56,043 bases of DNA from Burkholderia sp. Bp9142 (GCF_003853415.1 NZ_QTPP01000051.1:1-56043), one strand, 5' to 3'; counted from the first letter of the stretch, positions 46,756-55,898 are shown. Made by a program: numbers and translations. Notes: generated by a model from the sequence alone, not told the origin.

Positions 46756-46794
46756 CCGCGTCGGCCACGCGCGCCCGTTCGCCGCCCGCCGGGT

Positions 46795-47943
46795 TCAGAA
46801 GCGATGCATCATCCCGACGCGCAGGGCCAGCTGGTTGCGGCCGGACGACTGCCCGGCGGTGCCGAGCACGTGTGCGTGGTCGAAGTCGGTGCCGGTGTTG
46901 CCGGTCGCATGCTGGTACGCGCCCTGGATGTACGTCGAGGTCCGCTTGCTGAGGTCGTAGTCGAGCATCATCGATACCTGGTGCCAGCTCGGCGATGCAT
47001 CGCCCGCCGCCGTCGCGACATGCGCGCGCGTGTAGGTATACGCAGCGCCGAGCCAGACGTCCGGCCGGAAGAAATACTGGCCGTTGACCTCGAAGTTGTC
47101 GAATTTCCACGCGCTCTGCGAGCCGGCTGCCGGCTGGTTCGCGAAGTAGAGATTCGATTCGGGGTTGTATACGTCGACGTGCGAATACGCGGCGGACAGC
47201 GTCAGCTTGTCGCTGAACTTGTACGACGCGCCGGCATCGATGTTCTGCTGCGCGCGGCCGCTGAAGACCGTATCGTCGCTCGACAACGCGCCGCCCGCGG
47301 TCGCGCCGCCGTTGTTGGCCTTCAGGTACGCGACGGCCGCGGAGAACGCGCCCATCTGGTACTGCACCGCGGCACTGTAGACCCGGTTCCGGGCAAAGCC
47401 GCCCGCCTGGTTCGCGAGTCCGTAGAGCACCTCGCCCTTGAAGCCGGCGTACGCGGGCGACACGTACTTGACGCTGTTCTGGATGCGGTAGTCCCAGTCG
47501 GCATTGTCGTTGTCGTACGGGTGGGCGCCGAAGTCGCCGAGCCAGTTGCCGGTGGCCGTGAACGGGCTCCACATGTCGAGCGTGGGATCGTACTGGCGGC
47601 CGAACGTGAGCGTGCCGAACCGGTCGGAATCGAGCCCGACGTACGCCTGCCTGCCGAACATCCGCGACGTCACGCCGAGCGCCCCCGTGCTCGCGTTGAA
47701 ACCGTTCTCGAGCTGGAAGAGTGCCCTCAGTCCGCCGCCGAGGTCTTCCGTGCCTTTCAGCCCCCAGTTGCTGCCGACGGTGTCCCCGCTGACCATCTGG
47801 TAGGCCTTGCTGCCGCCCGCGTTGCTCGTGAAATTGACGCCTTCGTCGATCAATCCATAGAGCGTCACGGTACTCTGCGCGTGTGCCGTCAGGCCGAATC
47901 CCATGGCGCCGGCGGTCGAAACGACCGCAATCATCTTCTTCAT
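46795..47943 (-). CDS. Gram-negative trimeric porin, second copy
   Basis: A 382-residue porin with signal peptide (IAVVSTAGAMGFGLTAHAQ), the N-terminus STVTLYGLIDEGVNF, GSNWGLKGTEDLGGGLRALF, and the C-terminal ALRVGMMHRF. It differs considerably from the neighbouring porin, so it is not a recent tandem duplicate. GGAGAT lies ahead of ATG 47943. It heads away from the amine-type cluster to its right and is probably part of it or independently expressed. Confidence 0.88.
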   Translation of the reverse strand: MKKMIAVVSTAGAMGFGLTAHAQSTVTLYGLIDEGVNFTSNAGGSKAYQMVSGDTVGSNWGLKGTEDLGGGLRALFQLENGFNASTGALGVTSRMFGRQAYVGLDSDRFGTLTFGRQYDPTLDMWSPFTATGNWLGDFGAHPYDNDNADWDYRIQNSVKYVSPAYAGFKGEVLYGLANQAGGFARNRVYSAAVQYQMGAFSAAVAYLKANNGGATAGGALSSDDTVFSGRAQQNIDAGASYKFSDKLTLSAAYSHVDVYNPESNLYFANQPAAGSQSAWKFDNFEVNGQYFFRPDVWLGAAYTYTRAHVATAAGDASPSWHQVSMMLDYDLSKRTSTYIQGAYQHATGNTGTDFDHAHVLGTAGQSSGRNQLALRVGMMHRF

Positions 47944-48101
47944 CGTCGATCTCCAGGTGAGTGCCGGTATGGCGAGGCGGTACCGTTCCCGATGGCGTGC
48001 CAGTGCGTCGGACGCCCCGGGGTGGTCCGCTTATAGTTAGTAAAACGAAATATATGGATCGAAAGAAACCGGGCGCCGTGATCGGGCGGCCCGGATGCCG
48101 A

Positions 48102-48125
48102 ACGTTGCCGGGATCCCGGCAACGT
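48102..48125. terminator. 24-bp perfect palindrome after the cytochrome b gene
   Basis: ACGTTGCCGGGA and TCCCGGCAACGT are exact inverted 12-mers without a loop, 12 bases past the stop of the leftward cytochrome gene. Folded in RNA it gives a strong stem with a small loop. No T-run follows. Confidence 0.5.
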
Positions 48126-48137
48126 GTCGGAGCGGCG

Positions 48138-48701
48138 TTACAGCATGCGCCGCAGTACGTCGTTCTCGCGGTTCGGGTCGAAGAACCGGTGTTTCAGCGC
48201 GGCGAGAACATGCAGCACGACGAGCACGAGCAGCGTGTAGGCCAGTATCCGGTGCAGCCACTGGAATGCCTCGAACCAGTGGTCGTTCTTCGGCAGCAGC
48301 TCGGGCACGCGGAAGAAGAAGAACGGCACGCCGTCGCTCTGCGTAAACGTACTGGACATCGAATAGCCCATCAGCGGCACGATGATCGCGAGCGCATACA
48401 GCAGGTAATGCCCGATCCTGGCGAGCGTGCGGTCCAGCTTCGGCAGGCTCGACGGCAGCGGCGGCAACGGCTTCATCGAGCGAATCGCCAGCTGCGTCAC
48501 GACCACCAGCAGCGTAAGCACGCCGAACTCCTTGTGGGTCGGGTAGTACCAGTCGAACTTGGCCGGCAGGTTGTCGTCGAGCCGGACCATCGTCCATCCG
48601 GTCCAGAGCTGCGCGCCGATCAGGATCGCCCTGACCCAGTGCAGCAGCCGAAGCACGAGCGGATATTTCTCGACCGTGAATGCAATGGCCTGGTTTTCCA
48701 T
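48138..48701 (-). CDS. Cytochrome b561-type membrane protein (CybB-like)
   Basis: A 187-residue inner-membrane protein with four predicted segments. Candidate haem ligands are the His of RLLHWVRA in segment 1, the His of PTHKEFGVL in segment 2, the His of IGHYLLYALAI, and those of QWLHRILAYT and VVLHVLAALKH in segment 4. This matches bacterial cytochrome b561 (CybB), a di-haem protein that passes electrons to or from quinone. AAGGAAG lies before ATG 48701. It follows the aminotransferase gene by 151 bases on the same strand. Its electron donor in this cluster is not clear. Confidence 0.83.
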   Translation of the reverse strand: MENQAIAFTVEKYPLVLRLLHWVRAILIGAQLWTGWTMVRLDDNLPAKFDWYYPTHKEFGVLTLLVVVTQLAIRSMKPLPPLPSSLPKLDRTLARIGHYLLYALAIIVPLMGYSMSSTFTQSDGVPFFFFRVPELLPKNDHWFEAFQWLHRILAYTLLVLVVLHVLAALKHRFFDPNRENDVLRRML

Positions 48702-48852
48702 TTGACTTGTCTTCCTTGAAAGCGAAATTGCACCGGGCGGGACGCCGATCGTCGACTTCGACGTCCCGCGACGCGCTTCATCGAACCCCGGGCCGGAGGG
48801 CGATGCGCACGACCCTTCGACGAAAGAGCCGTGCGCCCGGCGGTCCGTGCGG

Positions 48853-50217
48853 TCAGGCGATCGATCGCGAATCCGCGCAGCACTCCTGCAGCGCCTCGCG
48901 CAGCGTCAGCGCGATGAAGTCGGCCTCGTCCTGCAGCAGCGTCAACGGCGGCGACATCACGACCTTGTTGGCGATCGCCCGGACCAGGACCCCGCGCCTG
49001 CGCGCGGCGTCGGCCACGCGCGCCGCGAACCCCTTGCCCGGATCGAGCGGGGTGCGGCTGGCCTTGTCGGTCACGAGATCGAGTGCCAGCATCAGCCCTT
49101 TGCCGCGAACGTCGCCGACGGTCTCGAAGTCGGCCTTCAGCGGCAGCAGTTGCTCGAGCAGGCGCCGGCCGCCCCGTGCCGCATTGCCCGGCAGGTCCTC
49201 CGCTTCGACGATGTCGAGCACCGCGAGCGACGCGGCGCACGCGAGCGGATGCCCGCTGTACGTATAGCCGTGCATGATCACGTGCGAGAAGCCTGCGCCA
49301 TGCTCGATCGCCTGCGCGATGCGCCCGTTGTACAGCGTCGCGCCGAGCGGGACGTAGCCGGCGGAAATGCCCTTGGCGACACACAGGATATCGGCGGCGA
49401 CACCCCATCCGCGGCTGCCCAGCATGCTGCCGGTGCGGCTGAAACCGGTGACCACCTCGTCGGCGATCAGCAGGATGCCGTTCCGGTCGCACACGGCGCG
49501 CACGCGCGCCCAGTAGTCGGCGGGCGGGACGATCAGGCCGCCCGCGCCCTGTACCGGTTCCGCGACGAACGCGGCGATGGTCTGCGGGCCATGGAACGCG
49601 ATCGTTTCCTCGAGCTGCCGGATGCAATGCTCGACGAGTTGCTGCGGATCGTCGCAGTTCCACGGGTTGCGATAGAGCCACGGCGTGTCGAGCAGCACGC
49701 AGCCGGGCAGCAGCGGACCGTGATTGTAATGGTAGACGCCGTTGCCGCCGATCGACGTGCCGCCGACGTGCACGCCGTGATAACCGTTGCGCAGCGACAG
49801 GAATTTCGTGCGCGACGGCTCGCCTGCGGCGACCCAGTACTGGCGCGCCATCTTGAGCGCGGTCTCGACCGCGTCGGAACCGCCGCTGCCGAACATCACC
49901 CGCTGCATGTCCTCCTGCGCGAACATCGCGCACAGGCGGTCGGCCAGGTCGTACACGCGCGGATGGGCGACGCCGTCGAAGGTCTGGTAGTAGGACAGCT
50001 CGTCCATCTGGCGAGCGATCGCGGCCTTCACTTCCGGTCGATTGTGGCCGACGTTGACGTTCCAGAGTCCGCCGACGCCGTCGAGCATGCGGTGGCCCTC
50101 GACGTCGTACACGTAGTTGCCGTCGCCGCGCTCGATGATCACGGTGGGGGTCGTGTGCCCGGCGGCTGCCGAGCTCATCGGGTGCCAGAATCGCTTTTGT
50201 CGCTTTTGATAGTCCAT
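48853..50217 (-). CDS. Class III (omega-type) PLP aminotransferase
   Basis: A 454-residue aminotransferase of the omega-amino acid/polyamine:pyruvate group. Visible are the PLP-phosphate site GSGGSDAVETA (110-120), Asp253 in ADEVVTGFSRTG, and the Schiff-base Lys282 in CVAKGISAGYVPLG. ATG 50217 is chosen because the conserved N-terminus (FWHPMSS) begins there, with a purine-rich GAGAGAAAG before it. The downstream partners (an aldehyde dehydrogenase 55 bases upstream in transcription order and an APC permease) suggest uptake of an amine, transamination to an aldehyde and oxidation. The exact amine (putrescine, beta-alanine or similar) cannot be told. Confidence 0.85.
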   Translation of the reverse strand: MDYQKRQKRFWHPMSSAAAGHTTPTVIIERGDGNYVYDVEGHRMLDGVGGLWNVNVGHNRPEVKAAIARQMDELSYYQTFDGVAHPRVYDLADRLCAMFAQEDMQRVMFGSGGSDAVETALKMARQYWVAAGEPSRTKFLSLRNGYHGVHVGGTSIGGNGVYHYNHGPLLPGCVLLDTPWLYRNPWNCDDPQQLVEHCIRQLEETIAFHGPQTIAAFVAEPVQGAGGLIVPPADYWARVRAVCDRNGILLIADEVVTGFSRTGSMLGSRGWGVAADILCVAKGISAGYVPLGATLYNGRIAQAIEHGAGFSHVIMHGYTYSGHPLACAASLAVLDIVEAEDLPGNAARGGRRLLEQLLPLKADFETVGDVRGKGLMLALDLVTDKASRTPLDPGKGFAARVADAARRRGVLVRAIANKVVMSPPLTLLQDEADFIALTLREALQECCADSRSIA

Positions 50218-50272
50218 GGTCTTTCTCTCACGAAGTGCTTGAACACATTGCGGCGCCGCGTGCGCCGCGGGA

Positions 50273-51718
50273 TCACAGGGCTGCGCTGATGATCTTTTCC
50301 TCGAGGTACGCGTCGAGCGCGGCCTTCGACAGGTCGCGCCCGATCCCGCTCTGCTTGGTGCCGCCCCACGGCAGGCGCGCGTCGATCGGGCTCCAGGCAT
50401 TGATGGCGACCGCGCCGACGTCGAGCCGCTCGGCGACGCGGTGCGCGGTGCCGACGTCCTGCGTCCAGACCGAAGCGGACAGGCCGAACGGCGTATCGTT
50501 GGCGATGCGAATGGCCTCGTCCTCGCTGTCGAACGGCATGACCATGCCGACCGGGCCGAACACTTCGTCGCGGGCGATCCGCATGCCTGGATGCACGCCG
50601 CCCAGAATCGTCGGGCGCATGAAGCAGCCGCGCGGCGGCACCTGTTCGTCGCCCGCGAGCATGACCGCACCTTCGGCGAGCGCGCCTTCGACGTGCGCGC
50701 GCACGCGCGCGAGGTGACGCGGGTTGATGAGCGCGCCCATCTGCACGCCGGGCTCCGACGGCGGGCCGACGCGGATGGCGCGGGCGGCGTCGGCGAGGCG
50801 CGCTTCGAGTGCGCGCGCGATCGAACGATGCGCGAGCACGCGCGAGCCGGCCGCGCATGTCTGCCCCTGATTCGCGAACATGCCGGCCATCAGCGACGGG
50901 ATCGCACGGTCGAGATCGGCATCCGCGAAGACGATCTGCGCGGCCTTGCCGCCGAGTTCGAGCGTGACGCGCTTGAAGGTCCTGGCCGCGACGCCTGCGA
51001 TCGCACGACCGACTTCGGTGCTGCCGGTGAAGCTGATCTTGCTCACGAGCGGGTGCGCGACCAGCGCGGCGCCGACTTCCGAACCGACGCCGTGGACGAT
51101 GTTGACGACCCCGGCGGGAAGGCCGGCTTCGCAGACGAGTTCGCCGAGCCGCGACAGCGCGAGCGGCGTGTCCTCGGACGGCTTGATGACCACCGGGCAG
51201 CCGGCCGCGAGCGCCGGTGCGAGTTTCCACACGGCGATCATGAGCGGCGCGTTCCACGGGATGATCTGCCCGGCGACGCCGACCGGCGCGCGCCGCGTGT
51301 AGTTGAGTGTCGGGCGGCCCATGAAGCCGTCGGTCGGAATCGTGCGGCCCTCGAGCTTGTCGGCCCAGCCGGCGAAGTAGCGCAGCGTGTCGATGCTCAT
51401 CGGGATGTCCATCATGCGCATCTCGGCAAGCGGGCGGCCTTGTTCGACGGCCAGGCATTCCGCCAGCGCGTCGCGATCGCGCTCGATCAGATCGGCCAGC
51501 CGCAGCAGCCAGCGCGCCCGGGCCGACCCGCCCGCGCGCGCCCATGCGTCGTCGTGCAGCGCGTCGTGTGCGGCGCGCACGGCGCGATCGACGTCTTCGG
51601 CGGTCGACGCCGGCACGGCGGCGACGTGGTCGCCGGTCGCCGGCGCCAGCTTTTCGAAGGTACGGCCGGCAGATGCATCGCAATGCCGGCCGCCGATCAG
51701 GTTCTGAATTTTCATCAT
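50273..51718 (-). CDS. NAD(P)-dependent aldehyde dehydrogenase
   Basis: A 481-residue aldehyde dehydrogenase with IIPWNAPLM (152-160), FTGSTEVGRAI (230-240), Glu254 (LELGGKA) and catalytic Cys288 (NQGQTCAAGSR). Two adjacent ATGs (51718, 51715) may start it. It is followed 55 bases on by the class III aminotransferase and probably oxidises the aldehyde made by that enzyme. A 30-bp element also found before the permease gene lies 102-131 bases upstream of its start, the likely activator site. Confidence 0.86.
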   Translation of the reverse strand: MMKIQNLIGGRHCDASAGRTFEKLAPATGDHVAAVPASTAEDVDRAVRAAHDALHDDAWARAGGSARARWLLRLADLIERDRDALAECLAVEQGRPLAEMRMMDIPMSIDTLRYFAGWADKLEGRTIPTDGFMGRPTLNYTRRAPVGVAGQIIPWNAPLMIAVWKLAPALAAGCPVVIKPSEDTPLALSRLGELVCEAGLPAGVVNIVHGVGSEVGAALVAHPLVSKISFTGSTEVGRAIAGVAARTFKRVTLELGGKAAQIVFADADLDRAIPSLMAGMFANQGQTCAAGSRVLAHRSIARALEARLADAARAIRVGPPSEPGVQMGALINPRHLARVRAHVEGALAEGAVMLAGDEQVPPRGCFMRPTILGGVHPGMRIARDEVFGPVGMVMPFDSEDEAIRIANDTPFGLSASVWTQDVGTAHRVAERLDVGAVAINAWSPIDARLPWGGTKQSGIGRDLSKAALDAYLEEKIISAAL

Positions 51719-51819
51719 GGTGTCCGTATTTCACAGGGGCGGGCCGTCGGGCCGCGCCGGTCGAGGCGATGAGGGCTGCCACGGCACGGCTTCGACGTCG
51801 GGTCCACTGTATGTCGATC

Positions 51820-51849
51820 AAATGGCGGACCTTGTCCGCTATCGGCAAT
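51820..51849. promoter_or_regulatory. 30-bp regulatory element, copy 1 (aldehyde dehydrogenase)
   Basis: Contains the inverted repeat GCGGAC-CTT-GTCCGC followed by TATCGGCAAT, and matches the element at 53632-53661 in 28 of 30 positions. Read on the coding strand of the target genes it begins ATTGCCGATAGCGGACAA. Probably bound by the AraC-type regulator encoded at 53720-54664. Confidence 0.65.
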
Positions 51850-51994
51850 CGTTGCCGCGTGACCGGGATAGGGAATACCCGCGCGGGGCCGTGCCGGCGC
51901 GATGTATCGATGCGTCGCGTGCCGGCAGCGGGAAAGTGTCAGGGGGCGGGGCGAGGCGATGCCGGTGCCGCGCGCGGCACCGGCCGGGAGGCGG

Positions 51995-53434
51995 TTACGG
52001 GGTGGCGCGTCCGAGTTCGCGGTACAGGTCGGGGTCGCTGCGCTTCAATCGCAATGCGGCGCGGATACCGAGCGCGCCGATGGCGAGCAGGAAATACGGA
52101 AACATCGCGACGAAGGTCGAATCCGATCCGCTCAGCACGGACAGGTTGCGCACGACCAGCACGAGGCATGCGCCGAGTGCGATCACGCTGACGAGCGGCG
52201 CGATCAGGCGGTGCACGAGGCCGGCATCCCGATGGTCGCGCGCGAAGAACGCGATGACCGAGGCCGCCACGAGGATCTGCACCGCGATGATGCCGATCGT
52301 GGCCAGCGCGCTCATCCACGAGAACACGACCGCGAACGGATCGAGGCGGAAGGCGGCGGAGCCGACGATGGCCCCGAGTGCGATCAGCGTCTGCACTTTC
52401 CCGGCGACGTCCGGGCAGCGATGCACGGGGCAGGTATGGCCGAGCTTGCGCCACAGCACACGTTCACGGCCCATCGCGTAGAAATAGCGCGTGATCGTAT
52501 TGTGGAACGACAGGATCGCCGCGAAGAGGCTCGTGACGAGCAGCACGTTCATGGCGTCCGTCGCGATGCCGCCGAGCAGCCGGCCGCTGACGGCAAACCA
52601 GAGATTGGCCGGATCGCGGGCCGCCTGCGCGGCGATCCGGCTTTCGCCCCACGCCTCGACGATTGCCCACGACGACAGCGCATAGAACACCATGATGAGG
52701 ATCACGGCCAGGTACGTGGCGCGCGGGATCGTGCGTTTCGGGTCGCGGGCCTCCTCGGAGAAGATGGCCGTTGCCTCGAAGCCCATGTACGAGCCGAGGA
52801 CGAACACGAGCGCGGTGCCGAGCCCGGGTGCAAACACCATCGCGGGGCTGAACGGTTTCGCGCTGAAGCCGCCGGCGCTCGCGCCGTGCACGACGATCGC
52901 GAGATCGAGCAGCATCACGATCGCGATCTCGCCGATCATCAGCATGCCGAGCAGCCGGCCGCTGAACTCGATGCGTCGCGCGCCGCAGAAGTGGACCGCG
53001 GCGACGCAGGCGAGTGCGAACGCCCACCACGGCACGTCGACGCCGTAGTGCCGCTGGATGCTGTCGTTCAGGAAGAAGCCGAACATGCAATAGATCGCGA
53101 TCTGCACGGCGTTGTACGCGACGATCGCGACGAACGCGCCGCCCACGCCGGCCGGACGTCCGAGCCCGTTCGCGATATACGCATAGAAGGCGCCCGCGTT
53201 GGAGATGTGCCGGCTCATCGCTGCGTAGCCGATGCTGAAGATCAGGTACATGACGCCCGCCAGCACGAATACGCCGGGCACGCCGGGACCGTTGCCGAGC
53301 GAGAAGGCCGCGGGCGTTGCACCGACCATCGCGGTGAGCGGCGCGGCGGCGGCGACGACAAAGAAGACGATGTGGGAAAGTCCGACGGCGTTTTTGCTGA
53401 GCCCTGCTTCGGACCGGGATGACAGTTCGTTCAT
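51995..53434 (-). CDS. APC-family amino acid/amine permease
   Basis: A 479-residue inner-membrane permease with about twelve segments. The N-terminus (SHIVFFVVAAAAPLTAMVGA) and GAFYAYIANGLGRPAG in segment 3, plus YMGFEATAIFSEEARDPKRT in the middle, are diagnostic of the amino acid-polyamine-organocation family. It probably imports the amine used by the aminotransferase/aldehyde dehydrogenase pair. The second copy of the 30-bp element lies about 200 bases upstream. Confidence 0.86.
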   Translation of the reverse strand: MNELSSRSEAGLSKNAVGLSHIVFFVVAAAAPLTAMVGATPAAFSLGNGPGVPGVFVLAGVMYLIFSIGYAAMSRHISNAGAFYAYIANGLGRPAGVGGAFVAIVAYNAVQIAIYCMFGFFLNDSIQRHYGVDVPWWAFALACVAAVHFCGARRIEFSGRLLGMLMIGEIAIVMLLDLAIVVHGASAGGFSAKPFSPAMVFAPGLGTALVFVLGSYMGFEATAIFSEEARDPKRTIPRATYLAVILIMVFYALSSWAIVEAWGESRIAAQAARDPANLWFAVSGRLLGGIATDAMNVLLVTSLFAAILSFHNTITRYFYAMGRERVLWRKLGHTCPVHRCPDVAGKVQTLIALGAIVGSAAFRLDPFAVVFSWMSALATIGIIAVQILVAASVIAFFARDHRDAGLVHRLIAPLVSVIALGACLVLVVRNLSVLSGSDSTFVAMFPYFLLAIGALGIRAALRLKRSDPDLYRELGRATP

Positions 53435-53631
53435 GAGTAGTCCCGCTGACCGGATCGTCCGTCAGGAATCGACCGCGGCATGCCTGATCAAAGTCCCTGC
53501 GTCGCGGGCCGATCCTGACGATCCGGCAGCGGAGGCTGCCGTCCGCCGGCGACACAGGTATGCGCTTCGACGGCCGCCCGGTGTGGCGCGCGGAGCGCGC
53601 GAGCAAGCCGACGACAAAATTTACGGCGCGG

Positions 53632-53661
53632 AAATGCCGGACGTTGTCCGCTATCGGCAAT
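53632..53661. promoter_or_regulatory. 30-bp regulatory element, copy 2 (APC permease)
   Basis: Same element as at 51820-51849 with two substitutions; the core CGGAC-GTT-GTCCG remains an exact inverted repeat. It lies between the permease gene and its candidate regulator. Confidence 0.65.
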
Positions 53662-53719
53662 CCGCATGCACCGGGCGGCAGGGGATTACCCGGATGCGGC
53701 GCGCCGCATATGCGCGGCC

Positions 53720-54664
53720 TCAGCTCAGGCGGGGCGTGTGCGACGGGAGCTCGTGGAAATGTTGCTGGTAGTAGGAGGAAAAGCGTCCGAAGTGGCAAAA
53801 GCCGAACTGTGCCGCCGCATCGCCGATCCGCATCGTCTCGGGTGTCGTCATCAGGAAGCGTCGGACGGCGTTCAGCCGGATCGAGCGGAGGTAGGCCGTC
53901 GGCGTGGTGCCAACGACGTTCTGGAAGCTGTATTGCAGCGTGCGGCGGCTGATTCGAAGGTGATGGCAGAGATCGATGACGGTCGGTACGTCGTCGCTTT
54001 CCAGCGCGATCTCCTGGCTGCGGCGAACGATGTAGCTCTGCGTCGAGGCCGACGGCAGCGCACCGGCATCCGATTCGTCGGACTGCACGAGGTCGAGCAG
54101 GATGCCGACGACGCTGTGCGCGAGCACGCGTTCGTCGAATGCATCGCGAGCCGTGAGCGAGCCGCTGTCGAGCGCCTGGCAGAGCACGCGCTCGAGGCCG
54201 TCCAGCGCATTGCCGTAGCGCGCCGGCGAGATCGGCAGCACCGGCTGCTTCAGGATGCGCGCGGGCAGGTTCGCGAGTTCGTCGAGCTCGCGATCGGCCG
54301 TGAGCGTGCGGTCGATCGTGAAGGCGAGCACTTCGGTGTCGCACGGAAGATGGGCGACGAACTCCTCGCCGCCGCGCAAGGTCAACAGGCTCGGGCGCTC
54401 GACGGTGCGCCCCTGGACCACCGGCGCTACCGCGCTTGCGATGGGCAGCGCGAAACAGAGGCGGTTGCGCGGTGCCAGCCCGTGCTGCATGACGCGCTGG
54501 TTGATGCGTTCGCGAAAGACGTGAAAGCGCTGGCCTGCGACCTGGCGCAGCGTGGTCGTGGCAGTGCCTGGGCTGATCTGGTCGTAGTGCTGCGACCAGT
54601 TCACGATCGCCTGGGAGTGGAGGAACACATCGGAGAAGCGCAGGGTTTCAGCGTGCAGGTTCAT
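53720..54664 (-). CDS. AraC-family regulator, EutR-like
   Basis: A 314-residue regulator with the C-terminal double helix-turn-helix (VIDLCHHLRISRRTLQYSFQ, then VVGTTPTAYLRSIRLNAVRR, and IGDAAAQFGFCHFGRFSSYY). The HTH resembles that of EutR, the ethanolamine regulator, more than classical AraC. The N-terminal 180 residues are the sensor part. It is encoded upstream of, and co-directional with, the permease gene and is the likely activator acting through the two 30-bp elements. Confidence 0.85.
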   Translation of the reverse strand: MNLHAETLRFSDVFLHSQAIVNWSQHYDQISPGTATTTLRQVAGQRFHVFRERINQRVMQHGLAPRNRLCFALPIASAVAPVVQGRTVERPSLLTLRGGEEFVAHLPCDTEVLAFTIDRTLTADRELDELANLPARILKQPVLPISPARYGNALDGLERVLCQALDSGSLTARDAFDERVLAHSVVGILLDLVQSDESDAGALPSASTQSYIVRRSQEIALESDDVPTVIDLCHHLRISRRTLQYSFQNVVGTTPTAYLRSIRLNAVRRFLMTTPETMRIGDAAAQFGFCHFGRFSSYYQQHFHELPSHTPRLS

Positions 54665-55040
54665 GGTAGGGCTAATGCGTCTCTTCTCGAATTCGATGCT
54701 GGCCGAAGCCCGCGCACGCCGGCCGGGATCGTTGCCACCCGGCCGGTGTCGACGATCATATCCAGAAATAAAACGTCGAGTGAACGCGTCGGCCAGCGCC
54801 TGCCGCTGGCCGCGTCACCTGCAAGCGTTGCGTCGCGGATGGCGGCGGTCGACCGCAAGGAGAATGAAATAAACATCCGGAATGCGGGACATACCGAATG
54901 ATTATTCGCGACAGAGTGCAGAATGAATTCACTGAATCCCATTATAAGGGATTCAATTTAATATTGAGATGGGGTTTGCACGCGGTGCCGCGCGACATTG
55001 CAACCCGGGTGCGAAGGCGCGCGGGGCACCCCGGTACCGG
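54665..55040. other. 376-bp gap upstream of the AraC gene
   Basis: No gene seen. The part 54895-54970 is strikingly A+T-rich compared with its surroundings and holds the inverted repeat at 54933-54955; it may carry the AraC gene promoter or a terminator for the FadR-type gene to its right. Confidence 0.45.
54933..54955. promoter_or_regulatory. Inverted repeat TGAATCCC-N7-GGGATTCA
   Basis: Perfect 8-bp arms around ATTATAA. It contains AATCCC-N7-GGGATT, the same half-sites and spacing as the operon operator at 35448-35466. It could be another site for the same regulator, or a hairpin terminator after the FadR-type gene. Confidence 0.5.
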
Positions 55041-55742
55041 TCAATCCGGGTCGGATTTCAGGTCGCCGTCGAGCCAACGCGCTTCGGACGCGCGAAGATG
55101 TGCGCGGATGGCCGTCTGCGCCGCGATCGGGTCGCCGGCCTGCAACGCATGGAGCACGTCCTCGTGCTCCTGCACGGCGGCAGTCCAGGTCTGCGGATTC
55201 TCCGCGTGCCCACGCATGGCCGCCGCGATCGGGTCGTGGCGGCTGTCGAACAGCTCGCCGACGAAGCGGGTCAGCACCGAATTACCGGCGGCTTCCGCGA
55301 TCAGCATATGGAACTGCCGATCGGCTTCGATGGGCGATTTGCCGGCCTCCGCGAGCCGCTTCATGCGCTGAACCGTGCGGCGCAGCCGGTCGAGCATCGC
55401 GGCCGTCATCCGCGCCGCGGCCAGCGCGGCGACGCTGCCTTCGATGGCCGCGCGCGCCTGCATCAGTTCCGACGGACTGTCGCCCAGCGTGACCATCGTG
55501 CCGACATCGTCGGCCGCCGTATCGCGGACATAGACGCCGGAGCCCATCCGGATCTCGATCTGGCCACCAATTTCGAGCGCGATCAACGCCTCGCGAAGCG
55601 ACGGGCGCGATACGCCGAGCGTCAGCGCCAGCTCGCGCTCGGGCGGCAGGCGCTCGCCGACCCTGAATTCACCCTGACGAATCAACGCGACGATCTGGGC
55701 CGCGACCGATTGGTAAAGCCGCTTTGGTTCTGTCGATTTCAT
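55041..55742 (-). CDS. GntR/FadR-family regulator
   Basis: A 233-residue regulator. The N-terminal winged helix (RLYQSVAAQIVALIRQGEFR, then RLPPERELALTLGVSRPSLR and EALIALEIGGQIEIRMGSGV) is the GntR type; the C-terminal all-helical FCD domain has the metal-binding pattern (DRQFHMLIAEAAGN ... EHEDVLHALQAGD ... AIRAHL). ATG 55742 fits the family N-terminus; the frame is open further upstream. It faces away from the genes to its right, beyond the window, and probably regulates them through a palindrome in the gap. Confidence 0.86.
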   Translation of the reverse strand: MKSTEPKRLYQSVAAQIVALIRQGEFRVGERLPPERELALTLGVSRPSLREALIALEIGGQIEIRMGSGVYVRDTAADDVGTMVTLGDSPSELMQARAAIEGSVAALAAARMTAAMLDRLRRTVQRMKRLAEAGKSPIEADRQFHMLIAEAAGNSVLTRFVGELFDSRHDPIAAAMRGHAENPQTWTAAVQEHEDVLHALQAGDPIAAQTAIRAHLRASEARWLDGDLKSDPD

Positions 55743-55883
55743 TCGATGGATCTTTGTCAATGCGCTTTCAGCGCAAGCGCGCGTCGCAGAGTCTATCACG
55801 CGCGCTGTATCGGCTCGGACAGCGGCCTGCCGGGGTGGATGTCCGGGTTTCCACCATTGGTAAGATCGGATTGGAATATATAA

Positions 55884-55898
55884 ATTGGCTTGACCAAT
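55884..55898. promoter_or_regulatory. Candidate FadR-type operator
   Basis: ATTGG-CTTGA-CCAAT, a perfect inverted repeat whose TTGG-N5-CCAA core fits operators of FadR-subfamily GntR proteins. It lies in the A+T-rich region upstream of the FadR-type gene. Confidence 0.55.

Noticed and set aside
48015..48040. GTCCGCTTATAG upstream of the second porin as a third copy of the 30-bp element
   Set aside because: Only about seven consecutive bases agree and the inverted partner half-site is absent.
51902..53422. Rightward frame of 506 codons opposite the APC permease
   Set aside because: Highly charged composition typical of antisense to a membrane protein; no motif.
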